DNA of 5,985 bases from JAYWIG01 sp043789035. GTDB lineage: Bacteria > Pseudomonadota > Gammaproteobacteria > Burkholderiales > Burkholderiaceae_E. The position numbers and the translations under genes were made by a program. The first letter of the stretch is position 1. Each line of letters opens with the position of its first letter. Below are positions 1 to 5,985 of the stretch, in pieces. The stretch is from NCBI GenBank assembly GCA_043789035.1, contig JAYWIG010000350.1, forward strand, positions 1-5,985, in the 5' to 3' direction. Under the pieces are notes generated by a model. That model worked only from the letters and a program-made list of their open reading frames with translations, searched no databases and had not been told where the DNA came from.

Positions 1-995
1 GTTGCACCTGAGGCCCTCAGAACCGCTTCCATGCGTTGAATCTCATCTTCGACTTCTTCGGGTGTGCCATCCGATTCTGCGAGCAAAATCGCTTCAGCTT
101 CTAAGTCGTAACCGGCGTTTACAAAGGGCTCGACTGCTTGCGATGTTTTCTTGTCCATCATTTCCATTCCCGCAGGAATAATGCCGGCGGCAATGATGTT
201 CGCCACCGCGTTACTCGATGCCATTACGTCATCGAACGATGCCATCACAACCCTTGCGAGTTGTGGTTTTGGAATAAGTTTTACAAGTACTTCGGTGGTG
301 ATCGCGAGCATGCCTTCAGAGCCAATGGCCAAAGACAATAAATCTAAGCCAGGTGTATCTAAGGCACCCGAACCCATGATGACTTCATCACCTTCAATTG
401 TCAGGCCTTTGACTTGAAGAACGTTGTGAACCGTGAGCCCGTACTTTAAGCAGTGCACACCGCCGGAGTTTTCCGCGACATTGCCACCGATAGTGCAGGC
501 GATCTGCGAAGATGGATCTGGCGCGTAATACAGGTTGTAGGGCGCCGCTGCTTCGCTTATGGCAAGGTTTCGAACGCCGGGTTGAACTCGGGCAGTTCTG
601 GCATTCGGGTTTAACTCGAGAATTTTGTTGAATTTGGCTAAAGACAGTACGACGCCATTGCCATGCGGCATAGCGCCGCCGCTCAAACTCGTACCTGCAC
701 CCCTAGCAACGATAGGCACGTCATTGGCGTGGCAGGCTCGAAGTACGGCTTGCACTTGTTCTTGGGTTTCGGGCAGCACCACTGCAATGGGCAATTGACG
801 AAATGCCGATAGACCGTCGCATTCATAGGGCCGGGTATCTTCTTGCTGATGTAATACGCAGCGCGCAGGCAATATCGCGCCAAGTGCAGCCAGTATCGCT
901 TGGTGGCGGCTAGGCTCCGGTGTTTTTGATACATCTGCGTGGCGCTCAGACCAACTGGCAATATCAGTAATCGCTTTATCAACAATCGAATTCAT
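1..995 (-). CDS. glcD: Glycolate oxidase FAD-binding subunit GlcD (partial, C-terminus outside window)
   Basis: GlcD is the flavin subunit of the GlcDEF glycolate oxidase, which oxidises glycolate to glyoxylate and feeds electrons to the respiratory chain. Reading the minus strand from ATG at 995-993 gives 331 complete codons before the window edge; E. coli GlcD has about 499 residues, so the C-terminal third is missing here. Visible landmarks are PYECDGLSAF (about 56-65), the flavin-binding stretch RGAGTSLSGGA (98-108), PDPSSQIACTIGGN (159-172), VAENSGGVHCLKYGLTVHN (173-191) and GSEGMLAITTEV (225-236). This is the PCMH-type FAD domain followed by the start of the FAD-oxidase C-terminal domain. 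From PYECDG onward the match to E. coli GlcD is close in my memory of that protein; the N-terminus is about 13 residues longer. No earlier ATG lies in frame and no clear Shine-Dalgarno precedes this one, so the start is moderately secure. glcE and glcF would be expected downstream, beyond base 1. A D-lactate dehydrogenase of the same superfamily is the alternative, but less likely. Confidence 0.93.
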   Translation of the reverse strand, partial: MNSIVDKAITDIASWSERHADVSKTPEPSRHQAILAALGAILPARCVLHQQEDTRPYECDGLSAFRQLPIAVVLPETQEQVQAVLRACHANDVPIVARGAGTSLSGGAMPHGNGVVLSLAKFNKILELNPNARTARVQPGVRNLAISEAAAPYNLYYAPDPSSQIACTIGGNVAENSGGVHCLKYGLTVHNVLQVKGLTIEGDEVIMGSGALDTPGLDLLSLAIGSEGMLAITTEVLVKLIPKPQLARVVMASFDDVMASSNAVANIIAAGIIPAGMEMMDKKTSQAVEPFVNAGYDLEAEAILLAESDGTPEEVEDEIQRMEAVLRASGA

Positions 996-1051
996 AATCG
1001 AGCTTTTCAGAATTTTATTTAGGCGAAACACGCCACCGCCGTAGCTTACTA

Positions 1052-1070
1052 TTAACTTAAATGAAGTTAA
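1052..1070. promoter_or_regulatory. Perfect palindrome in the divergent glcD/transporter intergenic region (candidate operator)
   Basis: TTAACTT (1052-1058) and AAGTTAA (1064-1070) form a perfect 7-bp inverted repeat around a 5-bp spacer. It is centred about 66 bp upstream of the glcD start and 42 bp upstream of the transporter start. The size, symmetry and position fit a dimeric regulator site controlling one or both divergent genes. The arms also contain a T-N11-A arrangement of the LysR type, but AT-rich palindromes of this length can arise by chance. No regulator gene is next to it and no clear promoter could be read for either gene. The binding role is an inference. Confidence 0.4.
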
Positions 1071-1102
1071 ACTAGGGAAAACACCAAAGATAATTTACTT
1101 TT

Positions 1103-1996
1103 ATGAACGTAAAAGGTTATTCGTATCTATTTTCAGGTATGGCGGTGGTAGGGGTGTATGTTGCCCTATCTAAGCCATTAACACAGGCATTCCCTGTGTT
1201 TTTGCTCGCCACCCTTCGATTTGCGATTGCAGCGCTGCTGATGCTGCCTTGGCTATTCGAAAAAAGCCCCGGCGATTTGGGCGCAGCACAAAGACTTTCT
1301 CCACCCATCAAGAAAACCCTTTTTTGGCAATCGTTTTTCGGTAATTTCCTGTTTTCAATTTTTATGCTTTACGGTGTGTCGCAAACTTCCGCGACGGCTT
1401 CAGGCGTTATTTTGGCGAGTTTACCGGCGGTCGTGGCTATTTTTTCATGGATGTTTTTAAAAGAAATTCTTTCGAGTAGGACGGTATTGGCGGCTGGGCT
1501 TGCGTTTGCCGGAGTCGCTTCTTTATCTATCGTCAAAGACGCGTCGGGTGTAATGAGCGTGGTTGGCAATGTATTGGTATTCTGCTGCGTATGTTGCGAA
1601 GCGGTTTATATCATTTTGGGCAAACGACTGACGAAAAGCTTGTCGCCTAAGCGCATCTCCGCCTTAATCAACTTGATTGGCTTGGCTTTGATGTTGCCAT
1701 TCGGTATATGGCAGGCGTTAAAGTTCGACTTTTCGGCTGTCAGCGTGACGGTTTGGGGGTTGCTTGTTTTTTACGCGGTTGCCGCGAGTATGCTTTCCAC
1801 TTGGTTGTGGCTTACAGGCTTGAAAACCGTGCCCGCAAGCCATAGCGGTGTATTTACTATCGCATTGCCAATGGCTGCAACTTTTGTAGGGGTGCAGTTC
1901 TTGGGTGAGAGCTTAACTTTGGTTCACGTGGTTGCGTTTGCTTGCGCCATCGCTGGCATTTTGCTGATCGCTACGAGTGCTCGAGATGCCGAGTAA
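1103..1996 (+). CDS. EamA/DMT-superfamily membrane transporter, substrate unknown
   Basis: This 297-residue, very hydrophobic protein belongs to the drug/metabolite transporter superfamily, whose bacterial members commonly export amino acids or small metabolites across the inner membrane. About ten transmembrane segments can be read (roughly 7-23, 31-50, 74-93, 98-118, 127-144, 152-172, 184-203, 215-236, 246-266, 273-292), as expected for two tandem five-helix EamA repeats. The family-like segments are the end of repeat 1, with SGVILASLPAVVAIFSWMFLKE (99-121), and the matching end of repeat 2, with SHSGVFTIALPMAATFVGVQFLGE (246-269). The length is typical. The ATG at 1103 keeps helix 1 whole, whereas the next Met (residue 13) would cut it. 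The ribosome site is weak (AAAGA at 1086-1090). A -10-like GATAAT at 1089-1094 lies too close to the start to be convincing. Helix 6 carries an odd cysteine cluster, CCVCC (161-165). It is divergent from glcD and 353 bp upstream of gcvH; the gcv promoter lies downstream of its stop, so it is not part of that operon. The substrate cannot be assigned. Confidence 0.88.
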   Translation: MNVKGYSYLFSGMAVVGVYVALSKPLTQAFPVFLLATLRFAIAALLMLPWLFEKSPGDLGAAQRLSPPIKKTLFWQSFFGNFLFSIFMLYGVSQTSATASGVILASLPAVVAIFSWMFLKEILSSRTVLAAGLAFAGVASLSIVKDASGVMSVVGNVLVFCCVCCEAVYIILGKRLTKSLSPKRISALINLIGLALMLPFGIWQALKFDFSAVSVTVWGLLVFYAVAASMLSTWLWLTGLKTVPASHSGVFTIALPMAATFVGVQFLGESLTLVHVVAFACAIAGILLIATSARDAE

Positions 1997-2085
1997 TCAA
2001 TTCTGCAACCAGATTGAGATGGCTGCGTAATTCGAAAACTGACTTAACAACGGAGATGGAGAATCAGCGTATTGTGCGGAATTGA

Positions 2086-2111
2086 GTGGCATTTGATTGC
2101 GTGGCATTTGA
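2086..2111. repeat. Direct repeat of an 11-bp unit (15-bp period) overlapping the gcv -35 box
   Basis: GTGGCATTTGA occurs at 2086-2096 and again at 2101-2111, giving a 15-bp period in which 13 of 15 positions match (TTGC versus CAGC in the last four). The second copy supplies the first bases of the gcv -35 hexamer TTGACA, and the first copy sits one and a half helical turns upstream. This layout could be a tandem activator or repressor site, or a chance local duplication. The repeat itself is directly visible; any regulatory role is inferred. Confidence 0.5.
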
Positions 2112-2136
2112 CAGCTTGACTCTTTACCGGAATCAT
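2108..2136 (+). promoter_or_regulatory. Sigma70-type promoter of the gcvHPT operon
   Basis: A perfect -35 box TTGACA (2108-2113) is followed after exactly 17 bp by AATCAT (2131-2136), a 4-of-6 match to the -10 consensus. Transcription would start near 2143, a few bases before the first riboswitch helix begins at 2150, which is what a riboswitch leader needs. The weak -10 next to a perfect -35, plus the direct repeat overlapping the -35, leaves room for control at initiation. No other hexamer pair with acceptable spacing was seen between 1997 and 2150. Confidence 0.65.
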
Positions 2137-2149
2137 TAGGCCTGCGCAA

Positions 2150-2232
2150 TACTGTGGCGGGAGAGACTGGTTTATTCCAGCGCCGAAGGTGCATCGCCCC
2201 GAAAACTCTCAGGCAAAAGGACTGCCACAGTA
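2150..2232 (+). promoter_or_regulatory. Glycine riboswitch, aptamer I
   Basis: This is the first of two adjacent glycine aptamers in the gcvH leader. P1 is a perfect 9-bp helix (2150-2158 with 2224-2232). Inside it GAGAG (2161-2165) pairs with CTCTC (2206-2210), and CTGG (2167-2170) pairs with CCAG (2177-2180). The conserved family blocks are present: CGCCGAAGGTGCA (2181-2193) and CTCTCAGGCAAAAGGAC (2206-2222). A possible leader-linker contact is GCA (2146-2148) with TGC (2235-2237), as in the extra P0/kink-turn helix known for this class, but three base pairs are thin support. Gene context (glycine cleavage system) agrees fully with the assignment. Confidence 0.95.
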
Positions 2233-2238
2233 AATGCA

Positions 2239-2318
2239 CTCTGGAGAGAAGCACTCGTTAAAGTTTTTTAACCGGGTGTTCGCCGAAGGACGCAATGTCT
2301 CAGGCATCAAGGACAGAG
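2239..2318 (+). promoter_or_regulatory. Glycine riboswitch, aptamer II
   Basis: The second aptamer follows a linker of only about six bases, the usual tandem arrangement. P1 is CTCTG (2239-2243) with CAGAG (2314-2318). The P2 strands are GAGA near 2246-2249 and TCTC (2298-2301). A long P3 arm is formed by CACTCG (2252-2257) with CGGGTG (2273-2278), continuing into an AU-rich stem of TTAAA against TTTAA with a small bulge. The conserved blocks CGCCGAAGGACGCAA (2281-2295) and GTCTCAGGCATCAAGGAC (2297-2314) are intact. The 3' base of P1 (G2318) is shared with the downstream hairpin that covers the gcvH ribosome site, so this aptamer is the one coupled to expression. Confidence 0.95.
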
Positions 2319-2347
2319 GGGGCTCCGATTAAACCCATGGAGCCTTC
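2318..2347 (+). promoter_or_regulatory. Riboswitch expression platform: hairpin sequestering the gcvH Shine-Dalgarno
   Basis: GGCTCC (2321-2326) is fully complementary to GGAGCC (2339-2344). The helix can extend outward by two G-U pairs and the G2318-C2347 pair, to 9 bp with a 12-base loop. The downstream strand contains GGAG (2339-2342), the Shine-Dalgarno, 7 bases before the gcvH ATG at 2350. Folding of this stem would block ribosome loading. No U-run follows, so it is not an intrinsic terminator. Glycine binding is expected to raise expression of a catabolic operon, probably by stabilising aptamer II P1 (which shares G2318) at the expense of this stem, but the sequence alone does not prove the direction. 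Confidence 0.75.
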
Positions 2348-2349
2348 AC

Positions 2350-2736
2350 ATGTCTGATATGACAAACCCAGTTGATTTGAAATATACATCCTCCCATGAA
2401 TGGATTCGCGACAATGGCGACGGCACTGTTACTGTTGGCATTACCGGCCACGCGCAGGATGCGCTTGGTGAGCTAGTGTATGTAGAGTTGCCCACCATTG
2501 GACGCGTACTCAAGTCGGGAGAAGCGTGCGTGGTGGTTGAATCGACTAAAGCAGCCTCGGATGTTTATGCACCGCTCTCTGGCGAAGTTGTAGCCGTCAA
2601 TGATGCCCTCAGCGATGCGCCGCAAACGGTGAACGAAGCACCCTTCGACGCGGGCTGGATCTTTAAATTAAAGCTAGTCGATGCCACTCAAATTGCGTCT
2701 TTAATGAATGCCCAAGCCTATGAGGCTGCCTTATGA
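2350..2736 (+). CDS. gcvH: Glycine cleavage system H protein (lipoyl carrier)
   Basis: GcvH is the small cytoplasmic lipoyl carrier of the glycine cleavage system. Its lipoamide arm takes the aminomethyl group from the P protein, presents it to the T protein, and is reoxidised by the L protein. The 128-residue length is normal. The N-terminal stretch KYTSSHEWI (11-19) and the single lipoyl-type beta-barrel are clear. The lipoyl-lysine motif is VVVESTKAASDVYAPLSGEV (61-80), with K67 as the attachment site; the Thr before the lysine replaces the Val seen in ESVKAASD of E. coli GcvH. The family's C-terminal NEAPFDAGWIFKLK (95-108) is present. The start at 2350 is set by GGAG seven bases upstream; the in-frame ATG at 2359 would be too far away. 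It is the first gene of the operon, under glycine riboswitch control, and its stop overlaps the gcvP start (ATGA). Confidence 0.98.
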   Translation: MSDMTNPVDLKYTSSHEWIRDNGDGTVTVGITGHAQDALGELVYVELPTIGRVLKSGEACVVVESTKAASDVYAPLSGEVVAVNDALSDAPQTVNEAPFDAGWIFKLKLVDATQIASLMNAQAYEAAL

Positions 2737-5657
2737 AGCCAAGTGACGGAAGCGGCTTCGCGCAAGCCTCAGGCCTTGCTGCTTTGTTGAACCGTGATGA
2801 GTTCCACGCAAGGCACATTGGCCCGTCCCAACAACAAGAAACTGACATGCTGCATGCACTTGGTTTCGCCTCTCGCCAAGCATTGATTAAAGCCACAGTA
2901 CCGGCAACGATTTTGCAGGACATGCCCTTAGCAATACCAGCGCCTATAACAGAGATTGAGGCGCTCAATGAACTGCGGGCTATCGCTCAGAAAAATCAGG
3001 TGAGCCGCAGTTTTATGGGTGCTGGTTACTTTGGCACCATCACGCCAGAGCCAATTCGCCGCAATTTGCTTGAGAACCCCGGTTGGTACACGGCCTACAC
3101 CCCTTATCAAGCCGAGGTTGCGCAGGGGCGCCTAGAGTCGTTGCTGAACTTCCAGCAAATGGTGGTTGATTTAACTGGGCTGGCAGTGGCTAATGCATCT
3201 CTACTCGATGAAGCGACAGCTGCTGCTGAAGCAATGGCACTTTCGGCGCGTGCTTGCAAAACAGGCGCTAAGAAATTTTTCGTGGAAGCTGGTACCCATC
3301 CACAGGTAATTGCAGTGATTAAGACGCGTGCCCGTTGGATGGATTTCGACGTCGTTATTGGCGCTTCGAATGATATTGAAAAAAACGCTGAAGGTTACTT
3401 TGGCGGTCACTTCCAAAGCCCGGATACCTTCGGTGCCGTTCGTGATTTCACCTCACCTATCGCAGCGCTGCATGCTGTGGGCGCAAAGGCCTGTGTAGGC
3501 TCTGATTTACTTGCTTTGTTATTGATTAAAACGCCGGGCGCAATGGGTGCCGATATATCAATCGGTTCAGCCCAGCGTTTTGGTGTGCCTCTAGGTTTTG
3601 GTGGCCCTCATGCAGCGTTTATGTCGACTAAAGAAGAATTCGTGCGGATGATGCCGGGCCGCTTGATTGGTGTCTCCAAAGACGCGTTAGGCAATGCCGC
3701 TTTGCGTATGTCACTACAAACTCGCGAGCAACATATTCGGCGTGACAAGGCGACTAGCAATATTTGTACGGCCCAGGCTTTGCTGGCAAATATCGCTGCG
3801 TTTTATGCGGTTTATCACGGCCCTGAAGGCTTGCAGCGAATTGCCTTGCGTGCCCACGCGATGGCTAGAATTTTTGCAATCGCAATTAGTAAATTTCCTG
3901 GCGTAAAGCTGGCCCAAGAAGTGTACTTCGATACGATACATATTTCAGTCGCCGGTGCCCGTTTAAAACAAGCGCTTACCCGGGCTGAAATGGCGAAAAT
4001 TCTCCTACGTGTTCTACCGAATTCACAGGTTGGTATTAGCTTTGATGAAACCACGACCTTGTCTGATGTAGCCGATGTTGTTGCGTTGTTTGCGGACGGT
4101 ACGGACCAGAACGGCGTTGATGTGAACGCTGCGGTTGCTAAGATCGCAGAGAACATTCAAGTCGATTCTGATGTTTTACCGACAGCACTACGTCGAACCG
4201 ATGCGGTATTAACGCACCCAGTATTTAATCGCTATCACTCTGAAACAGAGTTCATGCGATACATGAAAAAACTTGAGAACAAAGATATCTCTCTAGTGCA
4301 CTCCATGATCCCTTTAGGTTCATGCACGATGAAGCTCAATGCGGCTAGCGAGATGGCGCCAGTGACCTGGCCAGAGTTCGCCAATATTCATCCATTTGCA
4401 CCGCTCAAGCAAACCCAAGGCTACGCGCAAATGCTGCGTGAGTTGGGGCGTTGGTTGGCCGAAATTACGGGCTTCGATGCAGTGTCGTTTCAACCAAACT
4501 CTGGTGCGCAAGGCGAGTATGCCGGTTTACTCGCCATTAGGCGATATTTGGTCGCTAAAGGCGAAGGCCATCGTGACGTTTGCTTGATTCCCTCGTCGGC
4601 TCATGGCACTAACCCTGCGTCTGCACAGATGATGGGTATGAAGATCGTAGTGGTTGCTTGTGATTCGCAGGGCAATATCGACATGGCTGATTTGAAAGCG
4701 AAGCTCGCTCTCCATAGCGCCAACATTGCGGCGATGATGGTGACATACCCTTCAACCCACGGCGTTTTCGAAGCAACCATTGTTGAAGCTTGCGCATTAG
4801 TTCATGCCGCTGGTGGCCAAGTGTATATGGATGGCGCGAACCTGAATGCCCAAGCAGGTTTAACTAAACCAGGCTTGATCGGTGCTGATGTGTGCCATAT
4901 GAACTTGCATAAGACTTTTTGCATTCCTCATGGCGGTGGTGGCCCGGGTATGGGGCCAATTGCAGTGGCTAAGCACCTTGCACTGCATCTTACTGATGAC
5001 CCTTATTTAGCACCCGATGAAGCCAATAGCGTGTCGGCTGCGCCAGTAGGCAGCGCATTAATCACGACAATTTCCTGGATGTATATTCGTATGATGGGCG
5101 CAAGCGGTATTCGAAATGCGACTGAGGTTGCAATTCTGAATGCCAACTATATTGCTCACCGTTTGAAGAGTTGTTACTCAGTACTGTACACCGGTGAGAA
5201 TGGCTGTGTTGCTCACGAGTGCATTCTTGATTTGCGGCACTTTAAAGCAGAGTACGGTGTTACTGCCGAAGACGTTGCTAAGCGCTTAATGGATTATGGT
5301 TTTCATGCGCCTACATTGTCTTTTCCCGTCACTGATACCTTGATGGTTGAACCTACTGAATCGGAGTCAAAAGCCGAGCTTGATCGATTTTGTGACGCGA
5401 TGATTTCGATCTTTGGTGAAATCCAGAAAATTAAATCTGGGGAGTTTGATGTGCTTGATAACCCGTTGAAATGTGCGCCGCATACCGCGCAAGAAATTGC
5501 TGGTGATTGGAAGCATGCTTATTCACGTGATATTGCTGCTTATCCATTACCGTATATTCGTGATGCAAAGTTTTGGCCCTCGGTAAAGCGTGTTGACAAT
5601 GCGGCAGGCGATAGAAATTTAGTGTGTACTTGCCCACCTATCAGTGACTACCAATAG
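2733..5657 (+). CDS. gcvP: Glycine dehydrogenase (decarboxylating), P protein
   Basis: GcvP is the PLP enzyme that decarboxylates glycine and transfers the remaining aminomethyl group to lipoyl-GcvH. The 974-residue protein is the single-chain form, in which two homologous aminotransferase-like halves are fused (about 20-460 and 480-960), rather than the split GcvPA/GcvPB form. Landmarks in order are FHARHIG (24-30), FMGAGYFGTITPEPIRRNLLENPGWYTAYTPYQAE (94-128), LGFGGPHAAF (287-296), TSNICTAQALLAN (341-353), SLVHSMIPLGSCTMKLN (520-536), QPNSGAQGEYAGL (587-599), SSAHGTNPASA (621-631), MDGANLNAQ (699-707) and HMNLHKTFCIPHGGGGPGMGPI (722-743). Lys727 (codon at 4911) is the expected Schiff-base lysine. 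The length is slightly above the 957 residues of E. coli GcvP, with the extra residues mainly at the N-terminus. The start at 2733 has TGAGG (2721-2725) seven bases upstream and overlaps the gcvH stop by four bases, implying translational coupling. No frameshift or missing motif was seen. Confidence 0.98.
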   Translation: MKPSDGSGFAQASGLAALLNRDEFHARHIGPSQQQETDMLHALGFASRQALIKATVPATILQDMPLAIPAPITEIEALNELRAIAQKNQVSRSFMGAGYFGTITPEPIRRNLLENPGWYTAYTPYQAEVAQGRLESLLNFQQMVVDLTGLAVANASLLDEATAAAEAMALSARACKTGAKKFFVEAGTHPQVIAVIKTRARWMDFDVVIGASNDIEKNAEGYFGGHFQSPDTFGAVRDFTSPIAALHAVGAKACVGSDLLALLLIKTPGAMGADISIGSAQRFGVPLGFGGPHAAFMSTKEEFVRMMPGRLIGVSKDALGNAALRMSLQTREQHIRRDKATSNICTAQALLANIAAFYAVYHGPEGLQRIALRAHAMARIFAIAISKFPGVKLAQEVYFDTIHISVAGARLKQALTRAEMAKILLRVLPNSQVGISFDETTTLSDVADVVALFADGTDQNGVDVNAAVAKIAENIQVDSDVLPTALRRTDAVLTHPVFNRYHSETEFMRYMKKLENKDISLVHSMIPLGSCTMKLNAASEMAPVTWPEFANIHPFAPLKQTQGYAQMLRELGRWLAEITGFDAVSFQPNSGAQGEYAGLLAIRRYLVAKGEGHRDVCLIPSSAHGTNPASAQMMGMKIVVVACDSQGNIDMADLKAKLALHSANIAAMMVTYPSTHGVFEATIVEACALVHAAGGQVYMDGANLNAQAGLTKPGLIGADVCHMNLHKTFCIPHGGGGPGMGPIAVAKHLALHLTDDPYLAPDEANSVSAAPVGSALITTISWMYIRMMGASGIRNATEVAILNANYIAHRLKSCYSVLYTGENGCVAHECILDLRHFKAEYGVTAEDVAKRLMDYGFHAPTLSFPVTDTLMVEPTESESKAELDRFCDAMISIFGEIQKIKSGEFDVLDNPLKCAPHTAQEIAGDWKHAYSRDIAAYPLPYIRDAKFWPSVKRVDNAAGDRNLVCTCPPISDYQ

Positions 5658-5669
5658 GTTACGAACGCT

Positions 5670-5985
5670 GTGATTAAAACAATTATTCTTGATGCTTTGC
5701 ACCGCTCGCTCGGCGCAAAAATGGGGGAGTTCGCTGGTTTCGATATGCCGATTCAGTACGCTACCGGATTAAAAGCGGAGCATTTGCATACACGCAGCGC
5801 TGCGGGCTTATTCGATGTCACTCACATGGGCCAACTCCACATCACTGCCAAAGATGGTTCGATTGCCAGTTTGCAAAAAGGTCTAGAAGCCGCACTCCCT
5901 ATCGACTTTGACGACTGGCCGATTGGTTTGCAAAAGTATTCGTATTTGCTTAACGAAAATGGCGGCATTGAAGATGATTTGATGC
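5670..5985 (+). CDS. gcvT: Glycine cleavage system T protein, aminomethyltransferase (partial, N-terminus only)
   Basis: GcvT takes the aminomethyl group from GcvH, releases ammonia and makes methylene-tetrahydrofolate. Translation from the GTG at 5670 gives 105 residues before the window ends; the full protein is usually about 360-370 residues. Family landmarks are LHRSLGAKMGEFAGFDMPIQY (10-30), the GLFDVTHMG block (46-54) and KYSYLLNENGGIEDDLM (89-105). The last holds the aspartate region important for folate-dependent catalysis in studied T proteins. GTG is chosen because the frame is closed by the gcvP stop at 5655-5657, no ATG or TTG lies between, and the resulting N-terminus has the right length before the LHxxLGA block. 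The next ATG (5721) would remove conserved sequence. Only a weak Shine-Dalgarno is visible (AGG at 5656-5658), so reinitiation after gcvP, 12 bases upstream, is likely. It is the third gene of the gcvHPT operon. Confidence 0.95.
   Translation, partial: MIKTIILDALHRSLGAKMGEFAGFDMPIQYATGLKAEHLHTRSAAGLFDVTHMGQLHITAKDGSIASLQKGLEAALPIDFDDWPIGLQKYSYLLNENGGIEDDLM

Noticed and set aside
138..417. Plus-strand open frames inside 138-417
   Set aside because: They are shadows of glcD, which reads through on the minus strand with clear family motifs.
1022..1034. Small hairpin GGCG-AAACA-CGCC upstream of glcD
   Set aside because: A four-base-pair stem is too short to call a regulatory element or terminator on sequence alone.
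1067..1094. Promoter for the transporter gene: TTAAAC (1067-1072) and GATAAT (1089-1094), 16-bp spacing
   Set aside because: The -35 is poor, and the implied transcription start is only a couple of bases before the ATG, leaving no leader for ribosome binding.
2005..2026. Possible terminator hairpin after the transporter gene (GCAACCA with TGGCTGC)
   Set aside because: The stem has an internal mismatch, an 8-base loop and no following T-run, so it does not look like an intrinsic terminator.
1997..2254. Minus-strand open frame of 85 codons in the gcv leader
   Set aside because: It runs antisense through the promoter and first riboswitch aptamer, has no recognisable protein features, and its sequence is explained by conserved RNA structure.
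2337..2357. Six-codon mini-ORF (MEPSHV) starting at ATG 2337 and overlapping the gcvH start
   Set aside because: The ATG lies in the loop of the sequestering hairpin and has no ribosome site of its own; its GGAG belongs to the gcvH Shine-Dalgarno.
5431..5637. Minus-strand open frame opposite the 3' end of gcvP
   Set aside because: It is a shadow of gcvP, whose conserved C-terminus is intact on the plus strand; there is no ribosome site and no recognisable motif.

Overview
The window looks like chromosomal DNA from a gammaproteobacterium, probably marine or aquatic; the lineage is an inference. Base composition appears balanced by eye. GlcD resembles the enterobacterial protein very closely, and GcvP is the long single-chain type. 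No mobile element, CRISPR array, tRNA or rRNA is visible. I did not find an unknown multi-gene system. The strongest signal is a tandem glycine riboswitch with a readable promoter and a readable expression platform.

Layout. Bases 1-995 (minus strand) hold the N-terminal two thirds of glcD, the FAD subunit of glycolate oxidase, cut by the window edge. Bases 996-1102 are a short divergent intergenic region with a perfect 7-bp-arm palindrome. Bases 1103-1996 (plus) encode a ten-helix EamA/DMT-family transporter. Bases 1997-2349 contain no gene. They hold a 15-bp-period direct repeat, a sigma70-type promoter (-35 TTGACA at 2108, -10 AATCAT at 2131), two glycine-riboswitch aptamers (about 2150-2318), and a hairpin (2318-2347) that buries the Shine-Dalgarno of the next gene. 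Then follow gcvH (2350-2736), gcvP (2733-5657) and the start of gcvT (5670 to the window end), all on the plus strand. They are packed with a 4-base ATGA overlap and a 12-base gap, so they are very probably one operon.

How it works together. GcvP decarboxylates glycine and passes the aminomethyl group to the lipoyl arm of GcvH. GcvT then moves the one-carbon unit to tetrahydrofolate and releases ammonia. The L protein (lipoamide dehydrogenase) is not in the window. Rising glycine should be sensed in the leader RNA and change access to the gcvH ribosome binding site. The order H-P-T differs from the enterobacterial T-H-P order. The neighbouring glcD makes glyoxylate, which can be transaminated to glycine, so a glycolate-to-glycine-to-C1 route is a plausible but unproven reason for the neighbourhood. 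The transporter's substrate cannot be read from its sequence.
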